Positions 25,550 to 33,607 of a DNA stretch of 64,000 bases are shown piece after piece. A program made the position numbers and the translations under genes. How positions within the stretch are numbered: position 1 is the first letter of the stretch; each line of letters begins with the position of its first letter. This DNA comes from Siculibacillus lacustris (GTDB lineage: Bacteria > Pseudomonadota > Alphaproteobacteria > Rhizobiales > Ancalomicrobiaceae), in assembly GCF_004328075.1 (NCBI RefSeq), contig NZ_SJFN01000018.1, positions 1 to 64,000 of the forward strand. Reading direction: 5' to 3'. The notes beneath the pieces are model-generated. The model was not told where the DNA came from, did not search any database, and was given only the letters and a program-made list of their open reading frames with translations.

Positions 25550-26345
25550 CCCGATCGTCGACAAGGTGGTCGCCCGGGTGCTGGCGTTGCTCGCCGGCGA
25601 GACGATCGATCCGGGTCGTCGCAACGTCTTCGTGCTGTTCAGCGGCGCGGTGTCGGGCTTCGCCGCCGGCCGCGAGGCGGTGTCGCGGCTGGTGCGCTCG
25701 CACCACCAGCTGACGATCATGCTGACCCCGTCGGCGCGCAAGATCTTCGGCGAGGGGCCGCTGCGCGAACTCGGAGCGGCGGCGATCGTCGATTTCGAGC
25801 CCTGGGTCGACGTCTCCGAACACGTCCGCCGCGCCGATCTGGTGCTGGTGCCGACGCTGACGATGAATCTCGCCGGCCGTCTGGCGCTCGGTTCGATGGA
25901 TACGCCGGCGGCGACGTTGATCCTCGGGGCGCTGCTCGCCGGCAAGGCGGTGCTGGCGATCCGCGACGGCGCCGATCCGGCCGGCAAACGCGGCGAGGCG
26001 CTCGGGGCGATCCCGGAAGGCTCGCCGGCGCTGTGGGCGCTGCTCGAAGACCGTCTGGCGACGCTCGAACGCTTCGGGGTCGAACTGGTCGCCAAGGACG
26101 CGTTCCTGGTCGCCATGGAGCGCCGTCTGGTGGCGCGGCGTCGCCGCGACGCCGTCCCCGCGGCGATCGCGTCCGGGCCGGTCGCGGTGGTCGAGCGGGA
26201 GCGGCGGGCCTCGCCGATCGTCACCGCCGGCGAGTTGATCGGCGCGGCGCCGGGCTCGCGCTTCCGCCTCGCCGCCGGCTGTCGTCTGACGGCACAAGCG
26301 GAAGAGACGGCCCGGAGTCTCGGATTGCGACTCGAATTCGTCTGA
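25542..26345 (+). CDS. Microcompartment-associated flavoprotein-family protein
   Basis: A 267-residue protein whose middle (VFVLFSGAVSGFAAGREAV, LTIMLTPSARKIFGEGPL, RADLVLVPTLTMNLAGRLALGSMDTPAATLIL) fits the flavoprotein (phosphopantothenoylcysteine decarboxylase-like) fold. It opens with DPIVDKVVARVLALLAG, another amphipathic helix of targeting type. It closes with TAGELIGAAPGSRFRLAAGCRLTAQAEETARSLGLRLEF, a tail pattern also seen in other microcompartment accessory proteins. Homologues occur in other microcompartment loci without a settled role; flavin-based redox or cofactor work on cobalamin is conceivable. No function is assigned. Confidence 0.72.
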   Translation: MDDPIVDKVVARVLALLAGETIDPGRRNVFVLFSGAVSGFAAGREAVSRLVRSHHQLTIMLTPSARKIFGEGPLRELGAAAIVDFEPWVDVSEHVRRADLVLVPTLTMNLAGRLALGSMDTPAATLILGALLAGKAVLAIRDGADPAGKRGEALGAIPEGSPALWALLEDRLATLERFGVELVAKDAFLVAMERRLVARRRRDAVPAAIASGPVAVVERERRASPIVTAGELIGAAPGSRFRLAAGCRLTAQAEETARSLGLRLEFV

Positions 26346-26364
26346 CCTCGCGGAGGACACCATC

Positions 26365-26634
26365 ATGCAGTTGGCAAGAGTCGTCGGAACGGTCGTCGCG
26401 ACCCGCAAGGAAGAGACCCTGATCGGCTTCAAGTTCCTGGTCCTGGAGATCCTCGACGCCGGGCGCGGCAACGCGGTCGGGTCCAGCGTCGTGGCGGTCG
26501 ACACGCTCGGGGCCGGGGTCGGCGACGAGGTGCTGTTCGTCACCGGCGGCGGCGCCCGCTGCAATCTGAAGCCGGGAACCCCGATCGATGCGGCGATCAT
26601 CGGCATCGTCGACAGCGTGGACGTGCGGTCATGA
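26365..26634 (+). CDS. pduN: PduN-type pentameric vertex protein
   Basis: An 89-residue BMC-P (EutN/CcmL fold) protein whose pentamers cap the shell vertices. It starts MQLARVVGTVVATRKEETLIGFKFLVLE, then has SSVVAVDTLGAGVGDEVLFVTGGGA and PIDAAIIGIVDSVDV, all typical. The ribosome site GGAGGA lies ten bases before the ATG. Its stop overlaps the pduO start (ATGA). It is the only vertex protein in the locus. Confidence 0.96.
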   Translation: MQLARVVGTVVATRKEETLIGFKFLVLEILDAGRGNAVGSSVVAVDTLGAGVGDEVLFVTGGGARCNLKPGTPIDAAIIGIVDSVDVRS

Positions 26635-27647
26635 GCGTCTATACCCGCGGCGGCGACAAGGGTGACACGTCCCTGCTCGGGGGCGTCCGCGTCCCCAAGG
26701 ACAGTCTGAGGATCGAGGTCTACGGGACCCTCGACGAAGCCACGTCGATGCTCGGGCTGGCGCGGGCCACCTCCGAATGCGACGACCTGTGCCGGATGAT
26801 CCTCGATCTCCAGGGCGAGTTCATCGACGTGATGGGCGAGCTCGCCTCCGGCCCGTTCACCGATGCCCCGGTCCAGCTTCCCAAGGGGCGCAGCTTCCGC
26901 GTCGACGGGACCCATGTCGCCCGGCTCGAGCAATGGATCGACGCTCTGCAGGCCGAGCGTCTGCCGGCCCACCATTTCGTCCGGCCCGGGGGCTCGCCCG
27001 CCGCCGCCGCCCTCGACGTCGCCCGAACCTTCGTGCGGCGCGCCGAACGGCGCCTGGTGACGTTGTCGAGGGAGGAGCCGGTCAACCCGCAATTGGTGAT
27101 CTATTTCAATCGCTTGTCCGACCTTTTCTATATGATGGCGCGGATCGACGAACAGCGCTGCGTGGCGCGGGCGGTCGAACGCCAACTGGTGGCGCGGACG
27201 CCCTCGTCCACGGGAGGATCGACCATGACGGCACTCACCCTGGCGGCTTGCGACCGGATGGTCGACGCCGGCGTCGCGCGGGCCGGACAACTCGGGATCG
27301 CGGTGGTGTTGGCAGTGGCCGATGCCGCGGGGCAGCTCGTCGAGTTGCGCCGGATGGACGATGCGCTGGTGGTCAGTCTGACCCTGGCGCCGGCCAAGGC
27401 TCATACCGCCGCCGCGGTACGGTTGCCGACCCAGGAACTCGCCCGGCTGTCGCAGCCCGGCGGTCCGCTCTACGGCATCGATGCGAACAGCCCCGGGATC
27501 ACCCTGGTCGGCGGCGGTCTGCCGCTGCTCCACGACCGCGGTCTGGTCGGTGCGGTCGGGGTCAGCGGTGGTTCGGTCGAACAGGACATCGAAGTGGCGA
27601 GCGCCATGGCGGCCGCCTTCCAGGCTCTGGCGAAGGACGCGAAGTGA
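26631..27647 (+). CDS. pduO: ATP:cob(I)alamin adenosyltransferase with GlcG domain (PduO)
   Basis: A 338-residue two-domain protein matching full-length PduO. Residues 1-190 are the adenosyltransferase: YTRGGDKGDTSLLGG binds ATP, and RPGGSPAAAALDVARTFVRRAERR and NRLSDLFYMMARID are conserved. Residues 200-338 are the GlcG/HbpS-like domain (LAACDRMVDAGVARAGQLG, ANSPGITLVGGGLPL), which binds heme or cobalamin in some relatives. It makes coenzyme B12 from cob(I)alamin for PduCDE. No PduS reductase lies nearby, so reduction of cobalamin must come from elsewhere or from the flavoprotein. The stop and next start share a base. Confidence 0.95.
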   Translation: MSVYTRGGDKGDTSLLGGVRVPKDSLRIEVYGTLDEATSMLGLARATSECDDLCRMILDLQGEFIDVMGELASGPFTDAPVQLPKGRSFRVDGTHVARLEQWIDALQAERLPAHHFVRPGGSPAAAALDVARTFVRRAERRLVTLSREEPVNPQLVIYFNRLSDLFYMMARIDEQRCVARAVERQLVARTPSSTGGSTMTALTLAACDRMVDAGVARAGQLGIAVVLAVADAAGQLVELRRMDDALVVSLTLAPAKAHTAAAVRLPTQELARLSQPGGPLYGIDANSPGITLVGGGLPLLHDRGLVGAVGVSGGSVEQDIEVASAMAAAFQALAKDAK

Positions 27648-29071
27648 TGGGTATCGAAGACGCACAGATCCGTGAGATCGTCCGCCGCGTGGTCGGCGGC
27701 ATGGACCTCCAGTCCCCGGGTTCCGCGCCCGCCGTCGCTAAAGAGTCGGCGACCGGATTGCGGGGGGTGTTCACCACCGCCGAGGCGGCGCTCGCCGCGG
27801 CGGAACGGGCCTTCGCCCAATATCGCCGGGCGAGTCTGGCCAAACGCAAGGCGATCGTCGAGGAACTGCGCAAGACCTGCGTCGCCTCGGCGCAGCGTCT
27901 GGCGCGCATGGCGGTCGACGAATCCGGCATGGGCCGGGTCTCCGACAAGGTGATGAAGCATCACCTGGTGGCCGAGAAGACCCCGGGCGTCGAAGACCTG
28001 CCGAGCCGCGCCTTCGTCGGCGATCACGGCCTGACCACCGAGGAGCCGGCGCCGTTCGGCATCATCTTCGCGGTGACGCCGACGACCAATCCCAGCGCGA
28101 CCCTGTTCAACAATGCCATCAGCATGTTGGCGGCCGGCAACGTGATCTATTTCGCGCCCCACCCGCGCGCCCTGAAGACCGCGCTGACCTGCATCGACCT
28201 GATCAACGAGGCGATCGAACGGGCCGGCGGCCCGGCCAATCTGGTGGTCACCACCGACACCGTCGATCTCGCCACGGTGCAGGCGATGATGCGCCATCCG
28301 AAGATCGCGCTCCTGTGCGTGACCGGCGGCACCGGCGTGGTCGATCAGGCGCTGACCAGCGGCAAACGGGTGATCGGCGCGGCGGCGGGCAATCCGCCGG
28401 CGCTGGTCGACGACAGTGCCGATCCGGGCAAGGCGGCCCGCGACATCATCGCCGGCCACTCGTTCGACAACAATCTGCCCTGTGTGGCGGAGAAGGAAGT
28501 GATCGTCACCGCGGCGATCGCCGACGACCTGATGACCTGTTTCCGCAGCGCCCCCGACGTGGTGACGCTCGCCGCCAGCGGTCTCGACCTGCTCGAGAAG
28601 GTGGTGCTCAACGCCGACCGCTCCGGGCCCAATCCGAAGATGATCGGCAAGAACGCCTGCGTGATCCTGCGCGAGTTGGGGATCACCGCCGGCGAAGAGG
28701 TCCGGGCGATCGTCGTCGAGGCCGATCGGTTCAATCCGATCGTCCGCCATGAACTGATGATGCCGGTGCTCGGCGTCGTGCGGGTCGGCGGCTTCGAAGA
28801 GGCGGTCGACGTCGCGGTCGAGGTCGAGGGGGGCTTGCGCCATTCGGCGATCATCCACTCGTCCAACATCTACCACATGAGCGAATTCGCTCATGCCATC
28901 GGCACGACGATCTTCGTCAAGAATGCGCCGTCCTTCGCCGGTATCGGCTTCGGCGGCGAAGGGCCGACCAGTTTCACCATCGCCGGGCGGACCGGCGAGG
29001 GGCTGGCGTCGGCCCATACCTTCACCCGCGTGCGTCGCTGCGCGCTGGTGGGCGCCTTCTCGCTCACCTGA
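27647..29071 (+). CDS. pduP: CoA-acylating propionaldehyde dehydrogenase PduP
   Basis: A 474-residue aldehyde dehydrogenase that oxidises propanal (or 3-hydroxypropanal) to acyl-CoA with NAD+. The N-terminal helix EDAQIREIVRRVVGGMD is the known encapsulation signal, followed by a linker. The catalytic cysteine is C279 in HSFDNNLPCVAEKEV, and VTPTTNPSATLFNNAI belongs to the cofactor site. Overlap TGATG with pduO. It ends the core operon; a weak GC hairpin lies near 29137-29157, before a separate membrane-protein gene. Confidence 0.95.
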   Translation: MGIEDAQIREIVRRVVGGMDLQSPGSAPAVAKESATGLRGVFTTAEAALAAAERAFAQYRRASLAKRKAIVEELRKTCVASAQRLARMAVDESGMGRVSDKVMKHHLVAEKTPGVEDLPSRAFVGDHGLTTEEPAPFGIIFAVTPTTNPSATLFNNAISMLAAGNVIYFAPHPRALKTALTCIDLINEAIERAGGPANLVVTTDTVDLATVQAMMRHPKIALLCVTGGTGVVDQALTSGKRVIGAAAGNPPALVDDSADPGKAARDIIAGHSFDNNLPCVAEKEVIVTAAIADDLMTCFRSAPDVVTLAASGLDLLEKVVLNADRSGPNPKMIGKNACVILRELGITAGEEVRAIVVEADRFNPIVRHELMMPVLGVVRVGGFEEAVDVAVEVEGGLRHSAIIHSSNIYHMSEFAHAIGTTIFVKNAPSFAGIGFGGEGPTSFTIAGRTGEGLASAHTFTRVRRCALVGAFSLT

Positions 29072-29136
29072 GGGTGCGGCCCGGACGGCAGTTCCGGAAG
29101 GCGTATCGGTCCTCAAAGGCCCGATGAGAAAGGCGA

Positions 29137-29157
29137 GGGGCGCCATCGGCGTCCCCC
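29137..29157 (+). terminator. Possible hairpin after pduP
   Basis: GGGGCGCC and GGCGTCCCC flank ATC with one unpaired base, about 65 bases past the pduP stop. It may attenuate read-through into the membrane-protein gene. A T-tract is missing. Confidence 0.4.
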
Positions 29158-29287
29158 GCGTCACCGGTATTCGCTCGATTCGAGACCGCAGCCGCAACGA
29201 CGGCTGATCGGGGCGGGGGTGCTCGCGTCGATCTCGGACCGGCCGAATCCCGATCGACGGCGAACCTGAAACCCAAGGGGGGAAACT

Positions 29288-30199
29288 ATGACTGTGATGG
29301 GCGTGCTCGCCGCCTTCGGCGGCGGCATCTTCGGGGCTGCCATCGGCGCTCTACCGGCGTTCGAATTCGTCGGATTCCTGGTGATTGCCGGCGTCGCCGT
29401 GCAACTCGGCGTGGCCCCGGCGGCCACCGACTTCTTCGGGCTGCCGTTCGGCGCCTTCGGTCCGCATGTCGGCGGCTTCGCCTCCGGCGTGGCGGCGGTC
29501 GCCTATGCCGCCAAGCGCGGCAAGATCGAAACCGGCCGCAACATCGTCGCCGGCCTGATGGGCCTCAAGAGCCCGGACGTGCTGCTGGTCGGCGGGTTGT
29601 TCGGCATCTTCGGCTATGCCGTGCAGTGGGGCCTGGCCAAGGTTCCGGCCTTCGGACCCGGGCTCGCCTGGACCGACACGGTGGCGCTCACCGTGGTTCT
29701 CTCGGCCTTCGTCGCACGCCTCGCCTTCGGCTCCAGCGGTCTGTTCGGCAAGGCCGAGGAGGGGCGTGCCTTCCTGTCGCCCTCGGACGGCGCCAAGTGG
29801 CTGTCTTTCCAGTCCGATCCCGGTCAGTTGGTGACCATCGGACTCGGCGTCGGCCTGTTCGCGGGCTATCTGGCGCTGACCTTCGGCGGCGCCGGCGTGC
29901 TGCTGTCCTTCGGCATCGCCGCGGCGAGCCTGATCTTCCTGCAGTTCGGCGTGGCGGTGCCGGTGTCGCACCACATGGCATTGCCGGCGGCGATCGCCGC
30001 GGCGGCTTCGGGGAGCATGATCTGGGCGGCGGTGGTCGGGATCGTCTGCGCCTTCATCGGCGAGCTGATGGCCCGGCTGTTCCTGTGCCACGGCGACACC
30101 CACATCGATCCGCCGGCGGCGACCATCGCCATCATGACGCTGGTGATCAACTTCCTGACCTCGGTCGGCTTCTTCGCCGCCGTCCATCTGCCGGTGTGA
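29288..30199 (+). CDS. Unrecognised multi-pass membrane protein
   Basis: A 303-residue, very hydrophobic protein with about eight to ten membrane segments, rich in Gly and Ala. Segments such as GAFGPHVGGFASGVAAVAYA, VAVPVSHHMALPAAIAAAASG and LFLCHGDTHIDPPA carry the few polar residues (HH, CHGDTHID) and could form a substrate path. I do not recognise the family. A very good ribosome site (GGGGGG) precedes ATG 29288. It follows the pdu operon by 216 bases and is closed by a strong hairpin at 30243. Transport of a diol, glycerol or a fermentation acid is a guess from context only. Confidence 0.75.
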   Translation: MTVMGVLAAFGGGIFGAAIGALPAFEFVGFLVIAGVAVQLGVAPAATDFFGLPFGAFGPHVGGFASGVAAVAYAAKRGKIETGRNIVAGLMGLKSPDVLLVGGLFGIFGYAVQWGLAKVPAFGPGLAWTDTVALTVVLSAFVARLAFGSSGLFGKAEEGRAFLSPSDGAKWLSFQSDPGQLVTIGLGVGLFAGYLALTFGGAGVLLSFGIAAASLIFLQFGVAVPVSHHMALPAAIAAAASGSMIWAAVVGIVCAFIGELMARLFLCHGDTHIDPPAATIAIMTLVINFLTSVGFFAAVHLPV

Positions 30200-30242
30200 C
30201 CGGCCCGGACGGTGTGCGACCGCATCGTTCGACGACGAACTC

Positions 30243-30268
30243 GGGGCGCCGCCTGCGGACGGCGCCCC
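30243..30268 (+). terminator. Terminator after the pdu-linked membrane protein
   Basis: A perfect 9-bp GC stem (30243-30251 with 30260-30268) and 8-base loop, followed by a pyrimidine-rich ACCTTCTTCCTCC stretch. It probably ends the long pdu transcript. Confidence 0.7.
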
Positions 30269-30370
30269 ACCTTCTTCCTCCGTTTCCGTCGGAGGTGGGG
30301 CGGGGCGGAGAGCGGGGCCGCTCGACCGTCGCGCCGAACCTCCCCGGTCCCTGCCCGAGGTTGTTCCGGC

Positions 30371-31321
30371 ATGCCGCAGACGACGCCCGCATCGCCGCCC
30401 GCCGACGCCTCCGGTGCTCGGGTGCCGATCGACGTCGCGGTCGGCAGCATCGGCGTCGGGATCGTGGTGCTGGGGCTGAAGATCCTCGCCTATTCGGTCA
30501 CCGGATCGATCGCGCTCTATTCCGACGTGCTGGAGAGCCTCGTCAATCTCGCCACGGCGGTGGCCACGCTGGTCGCAGTCCGGGTGGCGGCGCTGCCGGC
30601 CGACGCGACCTATCCGTTCGGACATCACAAGGCGGAATATTTCAGCGCCGTGCTCGAAGCGGTGATGATCGGGGTCGCGGCGATGCTGATCCTGCGCGAA
30701 GCCCGCGACGCGCTGGTCCTGCCGCGGACGATGACCGCGCCGTTCCTCGGCATGGCGATCAACGCCGCCGCCGCCGGGATCAACGGCCTGTGGTGCGTGG
30801 TGCTGGTCGGCCACGGCCGACGCCATCGCTCGCCGGCGCTGATCGCCGACGGCATGCACCTGCTCGCCGATCTGGCGTCGTCGGTCGGGGTGCTCACGGG
30901 AATCGCCCTGGCGGTCGCCACCGGCTGGTGGATCGTCGATCCGCTGCTCGCGGTGATCGTCGCCGGCTGCATCCTGTGGTCGGGGTGGATCGTCCTCGAG
31001 CGGTCGCTCGGCGGGCTGATGGACGTGGCGGCGCCGGCCGAGCGGGTCGCCGAGATTCGCCGGTCGATCGCCGCGGCGACCGATGACGACGCGGTCGTCC
31101 GGCGCCTGCGCACCCGGACCGCGGGACGGGCGACCTTCGTCGAGTTCCATCTCGTGGTGCCGGGGCATCTGAGCGTGGCGGCGGCCGATGCGATCGCTGC
31201 GGCGGTCGAAACGCGGCTGCGGGCCGACATCCCGGCGATCGCGGTGATGATCCGCATCGAGCCGGCGACGGAGGCGGCGCCGGCGCGAACGGGCGGCGGA
31301 GCAGAAAGTAAGAGCATGTAG
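30371..31321 (+). CDS. Cation diffusion facilitator family transporter
   Basis: A 316-residue CDF/cation-efflux protein. It has six membrane segments with the metal-site patterns SIALYSDVLESLVN (HxxxD-like position replaced by SDxxES), PFGHHKAEYFSAV and LIADGMHLLADLASS. A cytoplasmic C-terminal domain ends in a His/Asp-rich ferredoxin-like fold (FVEFHLVVPGHLSV). It exports divalent metal, most likely Zn, Fe or Mn, by proton exchange. ATG 30371 starts the conserved part. It lies between the pdu operon and its likely regulators; a link to cobalt or iron handling is possible but not shown. Confidence 0.88.
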   Translation: MPQTTPASPPADASGARVPIDVAVGSIGVGIVVLGLKILAYSVTGSIALYSDVLESLVNLATAVATLVAVRVAALPADATYPFGHHKAEYFSAVLEAVMIGVAAMLILREARDALVLPRTMTAPFLGMAINAAAAGINGLWCVVLVGHGRRHRSPALIADGMHLLADLASSVGVLTGIALAVATGWWIVDPLLAVIVAGCILWSGWIVLERSLGGLMDVAAPAERVAEIRRSIAAATDDDAVVRRLRTRTAGRATFVEFHLVVPGHLSVAAADAIAAAVETRLRADIPAIAVMIRIEPATEAAPARTGGGAESKSM

Positions 31322-31432
31322 CTCCTCTTACGGACTTTTATTTCGGCGGTCCTTACGTCATCTTCGTCAAGTTTTGGACGGACGGTACGATACGCATCCA
31401 AGGTATTCATAAAAAGAAACCAAAAGGGGAGG

Positions 31433-32707
31433 ATGCCGGACATGATGCCTCTGTCACGGTCTCTACGGGATCTCGGGGAAGGGCGCGAGCGAGCCGCGGT
31501 GGTGTCGACGCTGCGCATCGAGGACATCGTCGACCTTCCGAAACTCCAGCGTATTCAAGACACTTTCGCCAAGGCGATGGGCGTCGCCGCGGTCACCGTC
31601 GATCAGGCGGGGGTACCGGTCACCAAGGAGAGCAACTTCCAATCGATCTGCCGGATGATCCGCTCGCAGCCCGAAGGTCTGCGCCGCTGCCGCTCGTGCG
31701 ATGCCGCCGGTGGCATGGCGGCGTTCGAATCCGGGCGGACCGCCACCTATGTCTGTTCGAGCGGGCTGGTCGACGCGGCCGCGCCGATCATCATCGAGGG
31801 CGAATATCTCGGCTGTATCCTGTGCGGTCAGGTGACGCTGATCGACGACCGCGAGGCGCGGCTCGAAGACATCGTCCGGCGCGTCGAGATCCTCGGGCTG
31901 GATCACGAGGCGGTGGTCAAGGCGGCGCGGGCGACGCCGGTGATCGCCCGCGAGCGTTTCGACAGCGCGGTCGAAATGCTGATGCTGACCGCCAGCCACA
32001 TCGTCGAGGTCGGGATGACCAACCTCGCCCAGCGCCGCCTGCTCCAGGAGAGCGCCGAGAAGTCGGCGGTCGAGACGTCGCTGCGCGACGCGCAGCTGCA
32101 GGCGCTGCAGGCACGGATGAACCCGCACTTCATCTTCAATTCGCTGACGCTGATCTGCTACACGGCTTTCGAAGAACATGCCGCCAAGACCGAGGAGATC
32201 GCCTATACGCTCAGCGATCTCCTGCGCTACAGCCTGCGCAACACCGCCACGACGGTGCCGCTCGGCGAAGAATTCGACATGATCGAGCGCTGTCTGGCCC
32301 TGCACAAGCTGCGCTTCGGCGATCAGCTGACCAAATACCTCGATCTCGAAGAGGATCTGAAGGACACGCCGGTGCCCTGCATGATCCTCCAGCCGATCGT
32401 CGAGAACGCCATCGTCCACGGTGTCGAGAGCCTGGCGCGGCCGGCGACGGTGCGGGTGTCGGCCCATCGCAAGGGCGGACGGGTGGTGCTCGAAGTGTTC
32501 GACGACGGCGTCGGGATGAGCCCGGAGCAGGTGCGGGCCCTCAACGACAACCGGATTCTGCCGCCGATTCCGGGACGCAAACGCCCGGCGCTGGGGCTGC
32601 AGAGCGTGATCACCCGGCTCGAGAACGAGTTCGGTTCGCGCTTCGCTCTCGCGGTGGAGAGCGGCGAGGGCAAGGGGACGCTGATCCGGCTGTCCTGGAC
32701 GACCTGA
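31433..32707 (+). CDS. PocR-domain sensor histidine kinase (LytS/YesM type)
   Basis: A 424-residue soluble kinase. Residues 30-195 form a PocR sensory domain with its cysteine set (C73, C86, C89, C108, C128, C131) and the signature LRRCRSCDAAGG. PocR domains sense propanediol-type ligands in the regulator of Salmonella pdu and cob genes. Residues 215-424 are a His_kinase/HATPase module: H232 in QARMNPHFIFNSL, the N-box PIVENAIVHG and the G-box DDGVGM. There is no membrane segment. It should phosphorylate the AraC-type regulator 21 bases downstream and so control the microcompartment genes. Confidence 0.92.
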   Translation: MPDMMPLSRSLRDLGEGRERAAVVSTLRIEDIVDLPKLQRIQDTFAKAMGVAAVTVDQAGVPVTKESNFQSICRMIRSQPEGLRRCRSCDAAGGMAAFESGRTATYVCSSGLVDAAAPIIIEGEYLGCILCGQVTLIDDREARLEDIVRRVEILGLDHEAVVKAARATPVIARERFDSAVEMLMLTASHIVEVGMTNLAQRRLLQESAEKSAVETSLRDAQLQALQARMNPHFIFNSLTLICYTAFEEHAAKTEEIAYTLSDLLRYSLRNTATTVPLGEEFDMIERCLALHKLRFGDQLTKYLDLEEDLKDTPVPCMILQPIVENAIVHGVESLARPATVRVSAHRKGGRVVLEVFDDGVGMSPEQVRALNDNRILPPIPGRKRPALGLQSVITRLENEFGSRFALAVESGEGKGTLIRLSWTT

Positions 32708-32728
32708 ACGGCGGTGAAAGGAAACGGC

Positions 32729-33493
32729 ATGCCCGGCCTGTTGGTGGTGGACGATACGCCGATCGTCCGGTCGACGGTGCGCAACGTCATCGAGCGGGCC
32801 GGGATCACCTTCGATCCCCTGCTCGAGGCCTGCAACGGCGACGAGGCGGTGGCCTGCGCCCGTCGCTCCGCGCCCGACGTGGTGCTGATGGACATCCGCA
32901 TGCCGGGCATGGACGGCCTGGAGGCGGCGGCGATCATCCGCGCCGAGCATCCCGAGACGCGGATCGTGTTCTTCACCGCCTACGGCGAATTCGCCTATGT
33001 CCAGCGGGCGCTCAAGCTCGGGGCGGTCGACTATCTCCTGAAGCCGCTGCGGCCGGCGGCGCTCGGCGACCTGTTGGCGCGGCTCGCCGCGGAGATCGCG
33101 ACCGCCGATCCGCACGCCGCCCGTCCGCCGCGGGTCGAACCGGCGGCGCCGACGCGCAACGATCCGGTGGCGCGCGCCGTCGCCTACATCCAGCGCAACT
33201 ACAAATCCGCGTCGATCTCGCTGGGCGAAGTCGCCGAGGCGTCGCACCTCAGCCCGTCGCATCTCGCCCATCGCTTCCGCAAGGAGGTCGGCACCGGCTA
33301 CCAGCACTACGTCACCGGCCTGCGGATCGGCGCGGCGCGCTCGCTGTTGGTGACCAGCGATCTGTCGATCCCCGAGATCGCCGAAGAGGTCGGCTATCCC
33401 AACCTGACCAATTTCTATCGGCTGTTCCAACGGGAGACCGGCATGACGCCGGCGGCCTTCCGCCGCGGCCCGCCACGTCCGGCGGCGGGCTGA
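32729..33493 (+). CDS. Response regulator with AraC-type DNA-binding domain
   Basis: A 254-residue two-domain regulator. The receiver (1-120) has the phospho-acceptor Asp in VVLMDIRMPGMDG and the conserved Lys in YLLKPLRP. A linker then leads to a double helix-turn-helix AraC domain (ISLGEVAEASHLSPSHLAHRFRKEVG and IPEIAEEVGYPNLTNFYRLFQRETGMTP). It is the partner of the PocR kinase. ATG 32729 with AAAGGA six bases before is chosen; GTG 32714 is less likely. Likely targets are the adh-eutJ / pdu divergent region. Confidence 0.92.
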   Translation: MPGLLVVDDTPIVRSTVRNVIERAGITFDPLLEACNGDEAVACARRSAPDVVLMDIRMPGMDGLEAAAIIRAEHPETRIVFFTAYGEFAYVQRALKLGAVDYLLKPLRPAALGDLLARLAAEIATADPHAARPPRVEPAAPTRNDPVARAVAYIQRNYKSASISLGEVAEASHLSPSHLAHRFRKEVGTGYQHYVTGLRIGAARSLLVTSDLSIPEIAEEVGYPNLTNFYRLFQRETGMTPAAFRRGPPRPAAG

Positions 33494-33549
33494 CCGCGGC
33501 CGGCGCCCGCGACGCCGCGATGATCGAACCGCGCCTCTGAGACGCCGAG

Positions 33550-33584
33550 AGCCGCCGCCCGTGCCCGAGGGCAGGACGGCGGCT
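33550..33584. terminator. Bidirectional hairpin between response regulator and PTS operon
   Basis: AGCCGCCG (33550-33557) pairs with CGGCGGCT (33577-33584), and inner GCCC/GGGC can extend the stem. It lies between two convergent genes and can serve both. Confidence 0.6.
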
Positions 33585-33607
33585 GTCGAGGCGCGTGCGA
33601 TCGTCGC

